The notes beneath the pieces were generated by a model. That model made no database searches. It had not been told where the DNA came from and saw only the letters and a program-made list of their open reading frames with translations. A program made the position numbers and the translations under genes. From Halobacteriales archaeon QS_1_69_70 (lineage in GTDB: Archaea > Halobacteriota > Halobacteria > Halobacteriales > Haloarculaceae), in NCBI GenBank assembly GCA_003021005.1, contig PXRI01000020.1:1-43029 (forward strand): 43,029 nucleotides of DNA, written 5' to 3'. Each line of letters begins with the position of its first letter. The stretch's first letter is position 1. This document shows, piece after piece, positions 16,440 through 24,160 of this stretch.

Positions 16440-17249
16440 TCACTGATAAATATCGTCCAGCTCGTCCTCGTAGTGGCGGTGCTCGTCGGCGGGGAACTCG
16501 CCGCGCTCGACGGCGCCGACGTAGCCCTCGATCGCGTCGGCCATCTCGCCGCGGACGTCGCCGAACGACCTGGAGAACGGGGCGGTGTCCTCGGCGAGGC
16601 CGACGACCTCGTCGACGACGAGGACCTGGCCGTCGCAGTGCGGCCCGGCGCCGATGCCGATGGTCGGGATGTCGACGGCGTCGGTCACCGTCTCGCCGAG
16701 GTTGGCCGGGACGTGTTCGAGGACGACGGAGAAGGCGCCGGCGTTCTCGTGCCGTTCGGCGAGGTCGATCGTCCGGCGGGCCGAGTCGGCGTCTGTGCCC
16801 TGCCGGAACAGCCCGGTCTCGTTTTCCCGCTGGGGTGTCAGCCCCAGGTGGGCCTGCACCGGGATGCCGAGGTCCGTCAACCGGTCGGTCAACTCGACGG
16901 TGTGGGGCCCGGACTCGAGTTTCACGGCGTCGGCGTCGGCCTCCTTCAGCATCCGGCCGCAGTGCTCGACGGCGTCGCCGTCGTCGGCGCCGTACGAGAG
17001 GAAGGGCATGTCGGCGATCACGAGGGCGTCGTCGGTGGCGCGGGCGACGGCGGCCGTGTGGCTCGCCATCTCCTCGACCGTCACCGGCAGCGTCGACTCG
17101 TAGCCGAGCCGGAGGTTCCCCACGGAGTCGCCGACGAGGACCATGTCGACCCCGGCAGCGTCGACCAGTTCGGCGGTCGGCGCGTCGTAGGCCGTCAACA
17201 TCGTCAGGGGCTGGGCCCCCGCCTTACCGCGGATGTCCTTTGCGCGCAT
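16440..17249 (-). CDS. panB: 3-methyl-2-oxobutanoate hydroxymethyltransferase
   Basis: PanB transfers a hydroxymethyl group from methylene-tetrahydrofolate to 2-oxoisovalerate, giving ketopantoate for coenzyme A synthesis. The 269-residue protein shows the metal-binding VGDS (D41, S42) and IADMPF (D80), K110-E112 in VKLESG, HLGLTPQ (134-140) and the catalytic-type E178 in VLEHVP. Length and motifs match bacterial and archaeal PanB. It is the first core-like gene after the AT-rich island. CoA is also the donor of the phosphopantetheine arm used by AcpS, but closeness in the genome is not evidence of a link. Confidence 0.96.
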   Translation of the reverse strand: MRAKDIRGKAGAQPLTMLTAYDAPTAELVDAAGVDMVLVGDSVGNLRLGYESTLPVTVEEMASHTAAVARATDDALVIADMPFLSYGADDGDAVEHCGRMLKEADADAVKLESGPHTVELTDRLTDLGIPVQAHLGLTPQRENETGLFRQGTDADSARRTIDLAERHENAGAFSVVLEHVPANLGETVTDAVDIPTIGIGAGPHCDGQVLVVDEVVGLAEDTAPFSRSFGDVRGEMADAIEGYVGAVERGEFPADEHRHYEDELDDIYQ

Positions 17250-17358
17250 GGTCGAGGCTCGGTTCCGTCGGGTTTTAAACGCTGTCGCTTCCGACCGGCC
17301 GCCCTCGCGGGCCGGGGGAACCGTAACCGCTTACCCGACGACCGCCCGAGCCGGTGGC

Positions 17359-17601
17359 ATGCCGGAGCGCGTCGGGTCGACCGACCCCGAGGGCGTCGAC
17401 TACGGGTGGGTGATGCAGACCACCTTCATCGTCACCATCGTCGCGGGTGCGCCCGTAGTCGCCGCCCTCTCGATTTTCGTCCCGCTCCCGACGTGGGACG
17501 CCCGGGCGGCGTTCGCGGTCCGCGTCGGCGCGGTCGTGTGGCTGGCCGCCGGAATCGCTGTTTACGCGTACGCACGGAGCCAGGCCGAGACGTCGAGGTA
17601 G
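17359..17601 (+). CDS. haloarchaeal two-helix membrane protein (DUF5822-like)
   Basis: The 80-residue protein begins MPERVGSTDPEGVDYGWVMQ. It has hydrophobic segments at about residues 21-42 and 52-72, separated by PTWDARAAFAVR. This matches, from memory, a conserved haloarchaeal family called DUF5822 with no known role. It is transcribed convergently with the HAD gene, and the two coding regions overlap by 40 bases at their 3' ends. Confidence 0.75.
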   Translation: MPERVGSTDPEGVDYGWVMQTTFIVTIVAGAPVVAALSIFVPLPTWDARAAFAVRVGAVVWLAAGIAVYAYARSQAETSR

Positions 17602-18101
17602 TCCACGCCGGCCCGTTCGGCCGTCCGGGCGTCCCGGTCGCTGTCGCCGACGAACACGGTGTCGGCCGGGTCAGCGTCGAGCCGGCGGACGGTTTCCAGT
17701 AACGGTTCGGGATCGGGCTTCTCCGTCTCCACGGTGTCCCGCCCGACGACGGTCGCGATCCCGTCGATTGCGTGCTCGGAGAGCGCGATGCGGCAGGCGT
17801 CCTCGCAGTTCAGCGAACAGACGCCCGTCGGCCTCGTGGGGATCGTCCCCGCCGCGGGCAACCGGTTGGCGTTGCGTGCGCCGTCCCGCTCGAAGGCAGC
17901 GATGGTAGACTCCACGGCCGGTCGGACGCCGGCGCGATCGGCTGCCTCGAGCATCGACCAGAGGTCCGTCGGCGGCGCGACGCCGCGGACCTCGAGGGTG
18001 TCGGCGACGGCCTCGGTCACCCGTTCCCAGTCGACCGCGAGGCGGACGAGGGTGCCGTCCAGGTCGAACACGACCGCCCGGTAGTCGAACTCGGCCGTCA
18101 T
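17562..18101 (-). CDS. HAD-superfamily hydrolase (phosphoglycolate phosphatase-like)
   Basis: This 179-residue phosphatase of the haloacid dehalogenase superfamily has motif I VFDLDGT (D13, D15), motif II around TGVCSLN, the motif III lysine in EKPDPEP, and motif IV VFVGDSDRDARTAERAG. A helical cap lies between motifs I and II. Such proteins dephosphorylate phosphoglycolate or other small phosphoesters; the substrate is not determinable here. It sits upstream of acyl-CoA dehydrogenase in reverse order on the same strand, with a gap of about 30 bases. Confidence 0.85.
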   Translation of the reverse strand: MTAEFDYRAVVFDLDGTLVRLAVDWERVTEAVADTLEVRGVAPPTDLWSMLEAADRAGVRPAVESTIAAFERDGARNANRLPAAGTIPTRPTGVCSLNCEDACRIALSEHAIDGIATVVGRDTVETEKPDPEPLLETVRRLDADPADTVFVGDSDRDARTAERAGVDYLDVSAWLRAYA

Positions 18102-18131
18102 CGCCGTGCCCCCGTCCGCGGGCGGGGGTGG

Positions 18132-19259
18132 TCAGTCCAGCAGTTCACGGGCGATGACCGTCTTCTGGATCTGTGTCGTCCCCTCGTAGATGGTCGTGAT
18201 CTTCGCGTCGCGGTAGAGCCGCTCGACGGGGTAGTCCGTCGTGTAGCCGGCTCCGCCGTGGATCTGGACCGACTCGTTCGTGACGTCCATCGCGGCCTCG
18301 CTCGCGACGTACTTCGCCGTGCTGGCGGCCAGCGACGGTGGCCGACCGTCTTCGAGCTGCCGGGCGGCGTCGTAGGTCAAGAGGCGGCCGGCCTGCGTCC
18401 GGGCGTGCATCTCCGCGAGCGTATGCCGGACGGACTGGATGTCGGCGATGGGGCCGCCGAACTGCTCGCGGTCGGTGGCGTACTCGCAGGCCAGCTCGAG
18501 CGCCGACTGGGCGAGGCCGACGGACTGGGCGGCGATGCCGACCCTGCCGCCGGTGAGAATCGACAGCGCCGCCGACAGCCCGCGGCCTTCCTCGGTCAGG
18601 CGGTACGATTCGGGGATGCGGACATCCTCGAAGGTCAGCGTCGTGGTGTCGCTGGCCCGGAGGCCGAGCTTCTCCTCCTTTGTGCCGACCTCGAGGCCCT
18701 CGACGTCCTTCGGGACGACGAACTGCGTGACCGTTTCGGGGTCTTCCCGGTCGGTCTTGGCGAACAGGATGACGACGCCGCTGCGCTCGCCGTTGGTGAT
18801 CCACTGTTTGGTGCCGTCGACGACGTACTCGTCGCCCTCGGGCCGCGCCTCGGTGGACATCTCCGCCGGGTTGGAGCCGGCCTCGGGCTCCGAGAGCGCA
18901 AAGGCCCCGACCGGACGGCCGTCGACCATCTCCGGGAGCCACCGTTCCCGCTGGTCGTCGTCGCCGAACTCCGCGATGCAGGAGGTGGCCAGACAGTGGA
19001 CCGACAGCGCGGTCGCGACGGCCAGCTGACCGTAGGCGACTTCCTCGTTCGCGATGGCGTAGGTCAACCCCTCGACGTCCAGCCCGCCGTAGGCCTCGGG
19101 GACGGTCAGTGACGTCAGCCCGATGTCGGCCAGGCCGTCCCAGACGTCCTCCGGGAAGGTCTCCGTCTCGTCGGCCTCGCGGGCCGTCGGGCGGATCTCC
19201 TCCATCGCGAACTCCCGGACGGTGTCCCGGATGGCCGACTGCTCGGGCGAAAGCTCCAT
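18132..19259 (-). CDS. acyl-CoA dehydrogenase
   Basis: The 375-residue flavoenzyme oxidises acyl-CoA to trans-2-enoyl-CoA and passes electrons to ETF. Visible features are the FAD-binding segment ALSEPEAGSNPAEM, WITNGERSG, DREQFGGPI in the C-terminal helical domain, HGGAGYTTDYPVERLYRDAKI, and the catalytic glutamate E359 in YEGTTQIQ. ATG 19259 (MELSPEQSAIRDTVREF) matches the family N-terminus; an upstream extension in frame is not typical. Short- or branched-chain specificity cannot be settled from sequence. Confidence 0.94.
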   Translation of the reverse strand: MELSPEQSAIRDTVREFAMEEIRPTAREADETETFPEDVWDGLADIGLTSLTVPEAYGGLDVEGLTYAIANEEVAYGQLAVATALSVHCLATSCIAEFGDDDQRERWLPEMVDGRPVGAFALSEPEAGSNPAEMSTEARPEGDEYVVDGTKQWITNGERSGVVILFAKTDREDPETVTQFVVPKDVEGLEVGTKEEKLGLRASDTTTLTFEDVRIPESYRLTEEGRGLSAALSILTGGRVGIAAQSVGLAQSALELACEYATDREQFGGPIADIQSVRHTLAEMHARTQAGRLLTYDAARQLEDGRPPSLAASTAKYVASEAAMDVTNESVQIHGGAGYTTDYPVERLYRDAKITTIYEGTTQIQKTVIARELLD

Positions 19260-19339
19260 GCCGTGGCCTCGACCGCGACCGGCAAAAGTCGTCCGTTCGG
19301 GAGTCCCGGCGTCCGTGACCGTCCTGGATCCACCGACAG

Positions 19340-20569
19340 TCAATCGCCGTCACCGGAGTCGCGGAGGAACGCGACGACGGTCTCGCCGTCGGCGTCCAGG
19401 CCGCCGGCCTGCGCGACGGTCGGTGAGCCGCCGCCTCCGCCCCCGAACTCGGCCGTGATCTCGTCGACGACGTCACCGGCCGCCGGGTCGCCGTCAGTTC
19501 CGACGGCCAGCCGGCCCGCCGGGGAGACCAGGACGAGGACGTCGACCGGATCGGGTCGGTCCCGGACGGCTTCGGCCAATGTGTTGGCGTCAGCGTCGAC
19601 CACGCCAGCTGCCCAGGTCTGTCCGTCCATGGAGTACGCGTCTGCGGCGACCTCGGCGACGGCCGCGTCGACGAGACGGGCCTGCAGGTCGTCCCGCTCT
19701 GCGAGCACCGCCTCGTGCTCGGTCCGGAGGCGCTCGATCTCGGTCGGGAGCGCCTCGACGTTCGTCCCCAGCGCTGCCGCGGCGTCGAGGGCGGACCGCT
19801 TCTCTGCGATCCGGCGTTCGATCCCCGCCGGGCCGACGGCGAACTCGACGCGGGTGAGGCCTTCGCCGGGGTTCGAGCGGGACAGGACCGTCACCGGCCC
19901 GATCTCGCGGGTGTCACGGACGTGGGTCCCGCCGCAGGCGGCGACGTCCCACCCGTCGATTTCGACAACGCGGACGGTGTCGCCGGCGATCCCCTCCTCG
20001 GTCTTCGTGTTGAATGCGACGTCCTCCCGGTCCAGCGCCTCGTCCTTCGGGAGTCGCTGCCAGGTCACCGCACGGCTCTCCCAGACGCAGCGGTTGACAA
20101 GTCGCTCGAGTTCGACCAGCGTCCCGTCGTCGACGTCGGCGCTCGTCGCGAAGTCGACGCGGACCTTCTCCGCCGTGCCCGCGGCGTCGCCGTTCGCTCG
20201 CTGCCCCCGCGGGCCGGCGCCGATCCCGAATCCGCCGTACCCGATGTCGTCGAACAGCCGCCGACCCGCCCCGTAGAGCGCGTGGCTGGCGGTGTGAGCC
20301 CGCCGGCAGTACCGCCGGAAGTCCGGATCCACCGCGGCCTCCACCGTCCGGCCCGTCTCGAGGTCTCCGTCGACCGCGTGGACCACGTCGCCGTCGCGCT
20401 CCTGGACGTCCTGCACCTCGTGGCCGTCGATGGTGCCCCGGTCGGCCGGCTGGCCGCCGCCCTCCGGGTAGAAGTACGTCTTCGAGAGCACGACCTCGCT
20501 TCCGCCGGCCGCGACGGTGGCCTCGAATGCCAGGGTCTCGGGGTCGTCGGGTGCCAGTGAGTCGGCCAT
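19340..20569 (-). CDS. alaX: alanyl-tRNA editing protein AlaX (long form with DHHA1)
   Basis: AlaX hydrolyses Ser-tRNA(Ala) or Gly-tRNA(Ala) formed in error. The 409-residue protein has the AlaRS editing-domain zinc ligands HTASH (H92, H96) and CGGTH (C212, H216), the N-terminal YFYPEGGGQPADRG motif, a coiled-coil stretch at about residues 265-300, and a C-terminal DHHA1 domain with a GGGGGGSP run. This is the long AlaX type. It stands alone between the ACAD and MBF1 genes. Confidence 0.93.
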   Translation of the reverse strand: MADSLAPDDPETLAFEATVAAGGSEVVLSKTYFYPEGGGQPADRGTIDGHEVQDVQERDGDVVHAVDGDLETGRTVEAAVDPDFRRYCRRAHTASHALYGAGRRLFDDIGYGGFGIGAGPRGQRANGDAAGTAEKVRVDFATSADVDDGTLVELERLVNRCVWESRAVTWQRLPKDEALDREDVAFNTKTEEGIAGDTVRVVEIDGWDVAACGGTHVRDTREIGPVTVLSRSNPGEGLTRVEFAVGPAGIERRIAEKRSALDAAAALGTNVEALPTEIERLRTEHEAVLAERDDLQARLVDAAVAEVAADAYSMDGQTWAAGVVDADANTLAEAVRDRPDPVDVLVLVSPAGRLAVGTDGDPAAGDVVDEITAEFGGGGGGSPTVAQAGGLDADGETVVAFLRDSGDGD

Positions 20570-20618
20570 GCCGTCCGGTCGACCGTCGGCGACAAAAAAA
20601 CGGGTCGGAACCGGCCGG

Positions 20619-21137
20619 TCACTCGTCGACGATCTCGACGTCCAACCGCGCTTCTATCGCCTGGACGACGGACCCGCCGACGTTCGCGCGGGCGGCCCGG
20701 CCCTGTTCGATCGCCACCAGGTCCTCCTCGTGGACGTCCAGTTCGGTCGCGAGTTCGTCGGGTTGCAGGCCGGCGTCCTGTCGGGCGGCCGCGACCGCGT
20801 CGCCGTAGCCGCCGACGAGGTACGGCAGCGGGTCGTCCTCGTAGTCCGTCCCCTCCTCCCAGTCCGGATCGACCGATCGGGCGTCGTTCAGTCGGGCCGC
20901 GTTCCGTGCGGCCTCCCTGCGCCGGTCGGCGTCCGTCGAACCGCCGCCCCCGCCGGAGCCGCTGCCGGCGCTTGCTCCCCCGGAGCCGCCGTCCTCCCCG
21001 TGAGTGGCGCACTCGCCGCAGACTTCGAGTGTCGCCCCGGCGACCGTCGCGGTCTCGAGGCTGCGGTCCTCGGCGCCGCAGAGTTCGCAGGCGCCGCTGG
21101 AGTCGCCCCCGACACCGCCGGTCGAGTACTTCGCCAT
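20619..21137 (-). CDS. mbf1: multiprotein bridging factor 1 family transcription factor
   Basis: The 172-residue protein begins MAKYSTGG. It has an N-terminal zinc ribbon (C17, C20, C40, C43), a long Gly/Ser-rich linker (about residues 47-76), a charged segment, and a C-terminal helix-turn-helix at about 120-165 (DAVAAARQDAGLQPDELATEL). This is the archaeal MBF1 layout, linked to transcription and ribosome-associated roles. ATG 21137 is chosen over an in-frame upstream start because MAKYSTGG is the usual family N-terminus. The glycine-rich linker is unusually long. Confidence 0.9.
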   Translation of the reverse strand: MAKYSTGGVGGDSSGACELCGAEDRSLETATVAGATLEVCGECATHGEDGGSGGASAGSGSGGGGGSTDADRRREAARNAARLNDARSVDPDWEEGTDYEDDPLPYLVGGYGDAVAAARQDAGLQPDELATELDVHEEDLVAIEQGRAARANVGGSVVQAIEARLDVEIVDE

Positions 21138-21344
21138 GCCCGCTCCATACGTTGCAGCGTACTTCAACCTCCCGTTCCGAACGGGCGACGGCGGGGTCCT
21201 CGACTAAGCTGGGAAATTGAGTGGCCAGCGGGGCCGGTGGCTCGGTCGCGTGTCATTGGGTATTTGGGCGGATCGTTCAGTGGGTAGGGGCGGCGTGCAA
21301 CAAGCCTGGGACCCCTGGACTTGAGGCTCCTCGGGCAGGGAACG

Positions 21345-21357
21345 GAAAGGGTTAAAT
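21345..21357 (+). promoter_or_regulatory. probable tRNA promoter (BRE/TATA-like)
   Basis: A purine-rich GGAAAGG followed by GTTAAAT stands out in GC-rich DNA about 45 bases before the mature 5' end of the tRNA-Leu gene. It would place transcription start roughly 20 bases upstream of the tRNA, leaving a short leader for RNase P. Confidence 0.45.
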
Positions 21358-21396
21358 CAGAACGCGACGGAGCAGTTCGTGCCGTTCGACGATCGG

Positions 21397-21480
21397 GCGT
21401 GGGTAGCCAAGCTAGGCCAACGGCGCAGCGTTGAGGGCGCTGTCCTGTAGAGGTCCGCCGGTTCGAATCCGGTCCCACGC
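21397..21480 (+). tRNA. tRNA-Leu (anticodon GAG)
   Basis: The cloverleaf is complete. The acceptor stem pairs GCGTGGG (21397-21403) with CCCACGC (21474-21480), followed by A. The D-arm lies in TAGCCAAGCTAGGCCAA. The anticodon stem CAGCG/CGCTG encloses loop TTGAGGG, giving anticodon GAG (Leu, CUC/CUU). A long variable arm marks a class II tRNA, as expected for leucine. The T-arm is CCGGTTCGAATCCGG. No intron is seen and CCA is not encoded. The 3' end is duplicated 123 bases downstream. Confidence 0.93.
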
Positions 21481-21489
21481 ATGTCCTGC
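21458..21489 (+). repeat. direct repeat, tRNA-Leu 3' end (att-like copy 1)
   Basis: These 32 bases cover the T-arm and acceptor 3' strand of tRNA-Leu and the following ATGTCCTGC. They are repeated exactly at 21581-21612. Duplication of a tRNA 3' end is the classical scar of tyrosine-integrase insertion. Confidence 0.75.
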
Positions 21490-21520
21490 CGCGAGCACCG
21501 TCGCGAGCGGCAGGTCTGCA

Positions 21521-21535
21521 GACCGGATTCGAACC
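21521..21535 (-). repeat. inverted partial copy of the tRNA T-arm
   Basis: GACCGGATTCGAACC is the exact reverse complement of GGTTCGAATCCGGTC in the tRNA T-arm. It lies between the two direct copies. It may be debris of repeated insertion/deletion or an arm of an attachment site. Confidence 0.5.
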
Positions 21536-21580
21536 CTGGAAGGAACGCGCAGCGAGCGTAGCGAGCGAGCATTTCTTCCT

Positions 21581-21612
21581 CCGGTTCGAATCCGGTCCCA
21601 CGCATGTCCTGC
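21581..21612 (+). repeat. direct repeat, tRNA-Leu 3' end (att-like copy 2)
   Basis: This is an exact 32-base copy of 21458-21489, offset by 123 bases. Only a short non-coding stretch remains between the copies. That suggests either excision of most of an integrated element or a nested insertion whose cargo lies further right. Confidence 0.75.
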
Positions 21613-21658
21613 TGCTTGAACTACCGCGAACGACAGCGACGATCAACAGACTCGATGA

Positions 21659-21893
21659 TCAGCTCTCCGTCAGCGGCACGCCTACCGACAGGTCCTCCAG
21701 CACGACCGTGCCGGGCGTGCGGACGGAGCTGTGGCCGGGGCCCATGTCCGAGACCGCGGTCAGCATGAGGTGGAACGTTTCGCCGCGGGCGACGGCGACG
21801 GCGACGCAGGGAATTTCGACATTCCGCGCGGGATAGACGACTGCCGTATCCGCGGCCGTCCGGCTGGGACGTCCGTGCGAAGATAGTGCCGAA
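21659..21893 (-). pseudogene. C-terminal gene fragment, function unknown
   Basis: On the minus strand a frame without a start codon encodes ADTAVVYPARNVEIPCVAV, then GETFHLMLTAVSDMGPGHSS and VVLEDLSVGVPLTES before a stop. The regular alternation of hydrophobic residues and GC-rich codon thirds suggest the C-terminal end of a real protein. No start codon is available after an upstream TAG. It is adjacent to the tRNA att-like repeats and is probably debris of an integrated element. I do not recognise the family. Confidence 0.4.
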
Positions 21894-21952
21894 CACTACT
21901 CATCCATCGGCCCACCGGTCTCTCGGGCGTCGGTGGCCGTATACAGTGGGGC

Positions 21953-22087
21953 CTACAGGGACCGCCCGATGCCGATGTTCTTGAGGTAGCCGCCGCAGTG
22001 ACAGAGCCGTCCCTCCGGGTCCTTCTGGCGCTCGCCACAGTCGATGCACTCGTAGAGGGTCTCCCCGTCCGGTTCTTTCCCGCGCAT
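21953..22087 (-). CDS. mini zinc-ribbon protein (rubrerythrin-like domain, haloarchaeal)
   Basis: The 44-residue protein begins MRGKEPDGETLYECIDCGER and contains two CxxC-type pairs (CIDC; CHC) and a C-terminal GYLKNIGI segment. This is the pattern of the very small haloarchaeal 'rubrerythrin-like domain' proteins. The short length is normal for this group. Role unknown; metal binding is likely. The GC-rich codon use fits the core. Confidence 0.7.
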   Translation of the reverse strand: MRGKEPDGETLYECIDCGERQKDPEGRLCHCGGYLKNIGIGRSL

Positions 22088-22209
22088 CCTACAGTATCCT
22101 TGCCGCCCGGTCTTGATAAGTGTTAGTATAGGGCGTCCCTTCTGGACGCCTTTCCGGTTCCCGCCTGATACCACCAACACATATCCACCGCCCGTCCGAA
22201 CCACCGCAC

Positions 22210-22773
22210 ATGCAAACCCGGAGGTGGGCCCGCGAGCACGTCCCGACACTGACGGCGCTGTCGACCGTGGCGGCGCTGGCACTCGTGTTCGGCGCCGCCC
22301 TCCAGATGCTCCCGGTCGCCGCGCTGCCGAGCCCCGAGCCCCTCCTCGCGGCCATCCCCCACGTCAACGCCGCCGTGAGCCTCGCCGCCATCGGCACCAT
22401 CGCGGCCGGCGTCCGGGCGATCCGGCTGGGGAACGTCGGTCGGCACCGCGCGCTGATGCTGTCGAGCGTCGGACTGTTCGCCGTGTTCCTGGCGCTGTAC
22501 CTCTACCGCGTCGCGATCATCGGCCCCACCGAGTTCGCCGGCCCGACCGCGGTCCGCACCTACGTCTACCTCCCGGTGCTTTTCGTCCACGTCGGGCTGG
22601 CCATCGTCTGCGTCCCGTTCGTGTTCTACGCCCTGCTGGTCGCGGGCACCCGGCCGGTCGACGAGATATACGAGTCCCGACACCGCACGGCCGGCCGGGT
22701 CGCAGCATCCCTGTGGCTCGTCTCGTACACGCTGGGGCTGGCCATCTACGCGATGCTGTACCACGTCTTCTGA
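22210..22773 (+). CDS. DUF420 family membrane protein
   Basis: The 187-residue protein has five predicted membrane helices (about residues 14-36, 50-68, 82-103, 118-146 and 160-183). Conserved histidines lie near helix edges (HVNAAVSL, GRHRALM, FVHVGLA, RHRTAG), as in DUF420. DUF420 proteins are found with haem-copper oxidase genes and are suspected in oxidase assembly or haem handling. No oxidase genes are in this window, so the role is inferred from the family only. The start is the first ATG after an intergenic promoter region. Confidence 0.85.
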   Translation: MQTRRWAREHVPTLTALSTVAALALVFGAALQMLPVAALPSPEPLLAAIPHVNAAVSLAAIGTIAAGVRAIRLGNVGRHRALMLSSVGLFAVFLALYLYRVAIIGPTEFAGPTAVRTYVYLPVLFVHVGLAIVCVPFVFYALLVAGTRPVDEIYESRHRTAGRVAASLWLVSYTLGLAIYAMLYHVF

Positions 22774-22783
22774 CGCCGATCGA

Positions 22784-23389
22784 TCAGGCCCTCCGCTCGG
22801 CGACGAGCACCCCGACCTGCTCGTGGACCCGCTCGACGGCGACCAGCGAGAAGCCGGCGGCGGTCAGCGCGTCGGCCAGCACCCCGACGGTGGCCGGGTC
22901 GTCCACCTCGGGACTGTAGAACGGCTCCGCCGGGTCCGGGTCGCCGAAGAACATGACGTCACCGAGGACGAACCGTCGCGGCTCCAGCTCCGCGATCACC
23001 GCGATGGCGTCACGTTTCTCCGCGTCCGACAGGTGGTGCATCGCGAAATTCGAGACGACGACGTCGACCGACGCCTCGACCGCCGGCTCGCGGAACGTGC
23101 CCGGCCCAAACGCGACGTTCTCGACGCCGCGCTCGGCGGCCTTCCGGCGGGCCTCCGCGAGCATCCCGTCGCTGATGTCCCGCCCCACGACCCGGGCCGC
23201 CGCGTCGGCCAGCCGCAGCGCGATCGCGCCCGTGCCGCAGCCGAGATCCAATACGACGTCGTCGCGGGCGGGGTCGGCGTGGTCGACGACGAGCGACACG
23301 CACGTGCGGTACTCGTCGGTCTCCGTATCGTCGTAGTCTGCGGCCTTCTCGTCGAACCGGGCGGCGTGTTCCTCACGGGTCCGCTTCAT
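22784..23389 (-). CDS. class I SAM-dependent methyltransferase
   Basis: The 201-residue protein has the Rossmann-like SAM-binding motif VLDLGCGTGAIALRLADA (about 47-64), an acidic residue after the second strand (VVGRDIS), and the motif FAMHHLSDAEKRDAI. These features fit a small-molecule methyltransferase of the UbiE/type 11 group. The substrate is unknown. Its ATG lies inside the end of the Rpp30 gene (17-base overlap), so the two are translationally linked, an arrangement that may only reflect compactness. Confidence 0.87.
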   Translation of the reverse strand: MKRTREEHAARFDEKAADYDDTETDEYRTCVSLVVDHADPARDDVVLDLGCGTGAIALRLADAAARVVGRDISDGMLAEARRKAAERGVENVAFGPGTFREPAVEASVDVVVSNFAMHHLSDAEKRDAIAVIAELEPRRFVLGDVMFFGDPDPAEPFYSPEVDDPATVGVLADALTAAGFSLVAVERVHEQVGVLVAERRA

Positions 23390-24068
23390 GGTCGTCGATA
23401 CGGACGCCGGGCTCGATAAACGTCTCGGCCTGACGCTCCCGGTTCCGGTCGGCGATGTCGCCCCACGCCGCGAGCCCCGCCTCGACCGTCTCCCGGTCGA
23501 ACCCGACGACCTCGCCGACGGCGTACAGCTCCCGCGGCGCCCGCAGCTGGAGGTGCGAGCGCGCATCGGCGGAGACGACGAACGGCACGTCGTACCGTTC
23601 GACGAGCTCCCGGAGCTTCCGGAGCCCCTGGATCGCCCGCACGCGGGCGCCGCCGTCCGTGCGGAGAACGCGCCCGACGTTGAACTCGACGTGGACGCCG
23701 TTGTCGGCGGCGGCCTTCGCGAGGACGTGGTTGACGTCGCCGTCGGCCATCGGGTGGGCGAGCACGTCGACCGCAGGCTGCTCGACGGCGAACCGGTTGA
23801 GGTCGCCGCCGTGGACGCAGACGACGTCGCGCTTCGAGCGGTAGTTGCCAATGAGGCCGCTGGCCCGGCCGGCGTCGTCGGCCCGGATCTCGATCCCGGC
23901 AACGACGTCGACGCCACAGGCGTCGGCCACCGCCTCCGGGTCGTAGTCGGCCTGTGCGTCCCCGTGGTTCCGCACGACCACCCCGTCGTAGCCGTAGTCG
24001 CCGGCCGTCGAGGCCAGGCGGGCAACCGTCGCCTCGCCGTCGGGGTGTGCGTGGACGCCCTCGTACAT
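23373..24068 (-). CDS. rnp3: ribonuclease P protein component 3 (Rpp30)
   Basis: Rpp30 is a protein subunit of archaeal RNase P, which removes tRNA 5' leaders. The 231-residue TIM-barrel protein begins MYEGVHAHPDGEATVARLAS. It contains VEFNVGRVLRTDGGARVRAI and FVVSADARSHLQLRAPREL, characteristic of the family. The 24068 start agrees with family N-termini; an upstream in-frame ATG adds a proline/arginine-rich stretch that is not expected. The downstream methyltransferase overlaps it by 17 bases. The other usual neighbour, Pop5 (rnp2), is not adjacent here. Confidence 0.92.
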   Translation of the reverse strand: MYEGVHAHPDGEATVARLASTAGDYGYDGVVVRNHGDAQADYDPEAVADACGVDVVAGIEIRADDAGRASGLIGNYRSKRDVVCVHGGDLNRFAVEQPAVDVLAHPMADGDVNHVLAKAAADNGVHVEFNVGRVLRTDGGARVRAIQGLRKLRELVERYDVPFVVSADARSHLQLRAPRELYAVGEVVGFDRETVEAGLAAWGDIADRNRERQAETFIEPGVRIDDHEADP

Positions 24069-24160
24069 GGCTCGGCGTCGTGGCGGCGGCGCCTTTGGTG
24101 TTGGGTCGCCCGGCACCCGAACCGCGGGGGGCCGCCGGTCCAGGTAGCCAGGCGGAACCG

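Noticed and set aside
18145-19476. A 443-codon frame over the acyl-CoA dehydrogenase gene
   Set aside because: It is a shifted-frame shadow of the dehydrogenase, whose own frame shows all catalytic motifs.
21357-21605. A small protein beginning MRGTGFEPE on the minus strand
   Set aside because: It is the reverse complement of the tRNA T-arm and its copies, a well-known false gene produced by tRNA sequences.
21581-21612. A second tRNA gene
   Set aside because: Only the 3' end (T-arm and acceptor strand) is present; there is no D-arm, anticodon arm or 5' acceptor strand.
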